NCBI GenBank assembly: GCA_030435675.1
Contig: CM059625.1
Location: 11,408,001-11,472,000 of the forward strand
Direction: 5' to 3'
From: Steinernema hermaphroditum
Taxonomy: Eukaryota > Nematoda > Chromadorea > Rhabditida > Steinernematidae
DNA: 64,000 nt
Both the position numbers and the translations under genes were made by a program. Each line of letters starts with the position of its first letter. Positions within the stretch are counted from its first letter, which is position 1. Positions 59,188 through 64,000 of the stretch are shown here, in pieces. A model generated the notes under the pieces. It was not told where the DNA came from. It made no database searches and saw nothing but the letters and a program-made list of their open reading frames with translations.

Positions 59188-60432
59188 TGATTGCGTCCTA
59201 GAGGAGAATTCACAGTTTTGACATTGTACAGTCGAGACGCTTCTTCAGCCCAAGATAAACAAACGATCGGCCCCATTCCTGCCACCTCCCACGCCTCGTC
59301 GCGCACTGCTCGGTTACATCGTCGCTGATGTTTAATGGCAGCTTTAATTGACAGAACTTCCTCCCACAGTTTCACCTTTTTTTTAAACAAACGCAATAAT
59401 TACTCACGACCGAGAACGACAGGCTGCTGATCAAAAGAGATAGAAGAAAACAACAAGCATGTAGCCTGAGAGGGTAAAAGTGAGTGGAAATTCTTAGAGG
59501 TTTTCATTCAATATAATTTAATTTCATTTAACAATCCTCGATTGCAAACAGTGAGTGCAAACAAGCCTCTCTCTCCGTTGACGACGTGAGTTTCTAAGGA
59601 GAGTTGCAGGAAAACGAGTTCATCCGTGACCAGTTCTCCGCACTTTCTCCAAAAGAAGAACTTAGGAAATTACTACAATTTTTGCGCACTTTGGTGCAAT
59701 TCAAAAAAAGATGGAGTCCAGCGATTTATTAATGGCATTCATCCGAATAATTCGATAATTTTAAAGAACTTTTTCACTTTTGTGCACTTTCTGAATAGAT
59801 GCTAATATCTCGCGGAAATTTGGATGAAATACTCTTTGTTGAATTTTCCTCTCTTACATAGTTCCATATGCATCGGCTTCGTTGATTTTGCCATTTCTAA
59901 CAAGCGGAACCGTCAGCAATGAAATAGCGAAAGACAAACAACTATAAAGAGCCGCTGGAGCATAAGAATGCGGAAGACTTGTGATTGTCGTAAATCGTTT
60001 GTTCGATCTAGAGCGTTCACAACATGAAAGCACGGTAGCAAGATGTCTTCTGCACAGTTCACAGTTTTCAGTATAAATAGATATCATACTCAATGTCATT
60101 ATCTATGTTCAAAGTGTATATACGATTGATGATATATCTACGATTCAATATGATACCGTACTTAGTCGGCTTTTCAATACTTCCTTCTTTAATTTCCACA
60201 CCGTATGTTTGTGCATCTGTATACGTTAATAATTAATATAATATTATTTATTTCCGTTTTCAACTTTCATGTAAACAAACACGTTAGCATTAACGCTTCA
60301 GGAGATGCAAATATTGAGATTTGTTAAAGCTTCAGGAAATCCGGTGACTATGGTGACGTTGGAGGGAACGCCCTTTCGATTCCAAGTGAACCCGTCTTTG
60401 GCGACTACTTCCGCGTGCCCGAAGGCCGCGCC
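59188..60432. other. Intergenic between convergent mGluR and GPCR genes
   Basis: About 1.2 kb, AT-rich (especially 60100-60260), with no supported gene. Confidence 0.45.
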
Positions 60433-61733
60433 TTACACCTTTGCCCAGCCCTCGGCGCTTCCGTTCGAGCAATAGGTAACGTGGTGTCTTCTGCTGGACT
60501 GCCACAGATCGCATTCGACGAGCGCCGTCAAGAAGGCGAAAGTCTGGACACGGTACCGTTTGATGACGAAGAGCGTGATCAGTGCATCGAAGAAGGGACT
60601 CGCTGCCAGCCACAGCTGGGTGACGACAATGACGGTGCCGTCGGAGAACGGGTCTATGAGGAGAAGGGCGGAGGAGAGCGTCAGGAACGCAGGAACCTAA
60701 ATGAGGCATGCATATGCACTGAGTTCTTGGTGTTAGATGTACCTGACAAACGAGCGGAATTAGGGCTTGGGCAAGAGTGGCGAAGGCGACCTGTTTGGTT
60801 TCGATGAGACGTGTACGGTCGTGGAGACACTGAACCACGGAAATGTGACTTTTGACGATGAGGAAAACCATCGAGTTGGAGACGAAAGCGACGAGATACG
60901 CGGCGAAAGTGAGAATGGCGTAAAGATAAAAAAGATATCTCCCGGGCGCGAGAGGTGCAATGCAAATGGCTACCAAGATGGCGATGGGTATGGTATCCGA
61001 AAGAAGGCACACGGCGACCGCACGTTTGCCAGAGAACAGCTGAAACTCGCGGTCTTAACTCGCATCTTTTTTCGAGGAAACAAACTTTATCGTAAATTTT
61101 TGGATTCGACGCTGCGACCACTCGGCTGATTGAAACCGGAACTAGGGCGCACACCATGACTCCGAAAGAACCGTAGAAGGCAAGAGCTGAGTAGGCCATC
61201 ACGGTAGGAGAAAACTGTTTCCTGTCGGTAATATTAGCGTATCCCATGAAGGTGAAAAGGATGGCTGAAGGGGTCAAGTATTAACCTCGATGCGTCTGCA
61301 CGGAACTGACCGCAGATGATGTCGACAAAGGCAAGATTCGCGATGAAATGTCGGTAGTCGCCTCGAATGCAGAAGAAGCTAAGGACCATGACGAAAAGAT
61401 TAAAGAGCAGCCCTAAAACGAATATGGTGTTGTGTTGGTTTTATATTTCACAAGATTACCCAACACGGCGGCAACGATGACAGCCGTGGCAACGTAGAAC
61501 CGAAACGACTCCTCTTGAGAGTCGTCCACATTCGCCGAGTGGAGACTTTGACTGAGCTCGAGATCCGAGAAGTTTGTTAGTTTCCAACTGTCCCAGGGAG
61601 CACTGGCGACTCCTGATGTCGTCGGATCATTGTTCTGGGGCATAGGCTGTGAAGCAAAGAAAGCCGATGCCACCGATGGGTCGGGAGCAATTGACTTCAG
61701 AGATTTAGAGACTACTTCGAGCGAGGAGATCAT
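60433..61733 (-). CDS. Nematode seven-transmembrane receptor, chemoreceptor-like
   Basis: Five exons: 61733-61460, 61412-61311, 61264-61086, 61039-60743, 60696-60433; about 371 aa. The ATG lies 12 nt after acgtttcag. A long hydrophilic N-terminus (about 70 aa, with NFS) precedes TM1 (YVATAVIVAAVLGLLFNLFVMVL). Other spans: HFIANLAFVDIICAILFTF, VMAYSALAFYGSFGVMVCAL (followed by PVSISRVVAAS, a DRY-position analogue), ILVAICIAPL, FAAYLVAFVSNSMVFLIV, and two more in the last exon (VPAFLTLSSALLLI; AASPFFDALITLFVIKRY). IKRY after the final span is typical of nematode chemoreceptors, but I cannot place it in a named class. The last 35 residues look atypical, so the 3' end may be spliced differently. 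Confidence 0.7.
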
Positions 61734-64000
61734 GGTCGCTTTTCTCTGAAACGTGAGAAGCATCTAATTTGCTGCCCGAGAAAGCGCAAGCTCTGGAGCA
61801 GGAACGAAAAACAAGGCTGTGGTTGCTCTCGGAAACATTTAATGAGGCGCCGAGGGGCGAAGTGCGGAGGTTGGAGAGGACTATTTTGAGGTGGGAAAGG
61901 AACGCAATTTGGGAACAATGGCGCTGGGGACGGGGCGTCTGCTGGGACACACCTTACAGCTAAGGAAAAAATAGACAAGCGAAAAGCGAAAATTTTGCAC
62001 ACATCTCGAGATAACTGACAATTCCGAAGGGTAATAAGTATTCATGGGCTTGCTAATTGTGTGTTGCTATTCTCTTGTTGAGTACTAGAAACGATAACCT
62101 CAAAACAGTTTAATTATCATTGGCGCACTCAGTTTAGACTATGAAGTGACTTTCAATTACGCCGATGTAATAGTTCTGAACTTATAAACCTAAATTGGTA
62201 CCAATAAACGCCGTTGAAAGTAACCCAGCGGCACAATTGAAAATTTCTCAAGAAAAGACTTTGTGGGCTGCCAAAGGACAAAGCGAAATGAACCTGGTTA
62301 TATGAAATGAGGCAGAGTTTGTTTGTCCCAAAGGCTATACGGTTTGAGGAATGAATATCCAAAGAGCCACAGAACACAAATATCGACCACTTTGGATTAA
62401 TCTGTGAACAGAGAAAACCTAAATGGAGAAGTCGATTCTGCCAAGAAATGAACGGATTTTTTTCATTTATCGTAATTAAGCTGGTTGTGGTCAAGTAAGG
62501 ATCAAGAAATCAGTGGACAGAAGGGGTTTAAAGGTCGGAGGAGCATGCAACAAGATCTGCAAAATGTTAAGAAATTTTTGGGAAAGGCAATTAGAAGGGG
62601 ATGAGAAATGTTCGGAAAATGGGGATTATCACGAAGACTTATTCAGCTAAGAGGCTGGACAGAGTGTGTGTGGTGTGCGATCAACGCGTTAAAACTCGTG
62701 GTGTTGGGGATAAATGGTTACAAAAGGCGAACAATGGGGATTATCGCGTATGCACGGGTGAAGGTATTACATGACACGGCATATCTCTCAGCTGATATTA
62801 TCCTGTTGACCTTTCCTCCGGTACTGTTGACAGTCTCGAGCACTACAAGGATGCTAGCAAACAATCCGTCGCAGACTTAACAAGGAGGCCCGCCGTCGCA
62901 GCCTGTCTACATTACCGTTGTCGCACTTGAGACCCTCGGCCGGAGAGTCGATGGTGGGAGCAGCGGAGATCCTGCGCAGATGATATCCCCATCCCCACGC
63001 CCTCGAGAAAGTACGAATCTCTGAGCGACGGCTGATCCCTCGCCAAACATAACTATGGCCATATTTAACGGTAGAACTGGTCACTGATCGCACGAGCGCT
63101 GATAACCCGAGCTCGAGCATACAATAGGTCGACTGCAATGGCGACGTCTCGCGCAGACTCACGTCAGCTATGTGTCATTTGCATTCGAAACGCAAACATT
63201 GAGTGCTAAAGACTCGCACGGAGGAGACTTCGGACTCATCTTGGCCAGCCGAAACGCCTCAAATCAAAAAACGGAGGCGTTTGATTGCAAGTGATCTTTT
63301 CCGACACGAAATCGCCGATTCTGGCACCCACGATTCTCGTTCTAAAAATAACCCTCAACGCGCAATCGGCTAAGAGCGCAGTTCTCGTCGTACCTCCTAG
63401 GGAACATCAAAGCACACTTAGGGTAACCTGAGACTCCATCGTCACGAATTCGTTCCTCCGTCTAAGAAGTCGGCGCAGTAGAACAAGATCTTTTATAGGC
63501 CATCTTATTTGTGAACGAATAAGATCAGAAGAAAACGGGAGACAATTATGCGTTTCTCTAATAACAAAGCCATTTTCGTCATCAACTGTTACGCCTGACT
63601 CGGTTTCCCTACCGAATTTTCATCGCCCACCAAGTTGGACGTCAAAAATATGGTTTCTATCCAAAAAGAAAATGCAAAATATCCCAAACGGTTAACAAAC
63701 AAACTGTGGTAGAACAAAAGCTAAAGATCTCTCGATATTCCTTGTATACGATGACGTTATGCAGGGCAACATGCCGGAGGTCTTCCCCGAACAACCAACT
63801 ATTTGGTTTTCGGGAGTAGAAGATAGCGAATTGTTTTACTGGCAGTTAGGTGTACGGTAAAAGTAATCTAGAGACTAAGACTAGAGCTATGTGTAAAAAG
63901 AAGCTGTCAAGTGCTTTAATCTGCCCGCCTCTACTATATTCTCTACTTTTTTTTAGGAAAAAGTTAGGAATTGAGAATTGAACATATCCTTTTCGCATAC
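61734..64000. other. Intergenic to window end
   Basis: About 2.3 kb upstream of the GPCR. No supported gene. It includes a 9-bp perfect hairpin arm pair at 63252-63260 and 63274-63282 (AAACGCCTC/GAGGCGTTT). Confidence 0.4.

Overview
This window is nuclear DNA of a nematode. The coding sequence is split by many very short introns (mostly 38-60 nt) that end in the nematode acceptor TTTCAG or TTTTAG. Several start codons lie just downstream of an unpaired TTTCAG-type acceptor, as expected for spliced-leader trans-splicing. Several products match families best known from Caenorhabditis (EGL-4, DEB-1, MGL, eyegone-type PAX). I cannot name the species. All exon models were built by eye from splice signals, reading phase and family similarity. 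Exon lengths were checked to keep frame, but nothing was aligned by software.

Layout. 0-2.2 kb: two minus-strand mitochondrial genes, a FUNDC1-type mitophagy receptor and the calcium-uniporter subunit EMRE, separated by an 800-bp element with near-identical inverted arms. 2.9-4.1 kb: lunapark (ER three-way junctions). 5.3-6.4 kb: a PAX gene of the eyegone type, with half a paired domain plus a homeodomain. 7.5-7.9 kb: a small secreted cysteine peptide. 10.3-12.5 kb: TOM1-like VHS/GAT endosomal adaptor. 13.6-15.7 kb: GTPBP1-type GTPase. 16.6-18.3 kb: CCM2/malcavernin homologue, divergent from the GTPase. 22.8-26.6 kb: cGMP-dependent protein kinase (egl-4) in 14 coding exons. 29.5-31.5 kb: an unrecognised 9-exon gene carrying a possible PP1-docking motif. 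31.6-33.1 kb: CCDC51/MITOK, a mitochondrial channel protein. 35.9-41.7 kb: vinculin (deb-1). 42.1-42.8 kb: TAF13. 45.3-46.6 kb: a nematode-type protein resembling DUF1248/GNAT proteins. 46.8-49.8 kb: a three-longin-type trafficking protein (MON1/HPS1/Fuzzy superfamily). 52.1-59.0 kb: a class C metabotropic glutamate receptor, closest to group II (mgl-1-like). 60.4-61.7 kb: a rhodopsin-like or chemoreceptor-like GPCR. The rest is intergenic DNA in which I see no supported gene.

The genes do not form one pathway. Three encode mitochondrial membrane proteins (FUNDC1, EMRE, MITOK), and the first two lie on the same strand next to each other. Two encode neuronal signalling proteins (PKG, mGluR). 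The points most worth checking are: an in-frame 74-codon extra exon in vinculin intron 1, with an alternative N-terminus possible; a phase-matched 33-nt microexon in the vinculin tail; alternative 3' exons of the TOM1 gene; an Asp-to-Glu change at a glutamate-binding position of the mGluR; the unrecognised RVxF gene; and the 63-residue secreted peptide.
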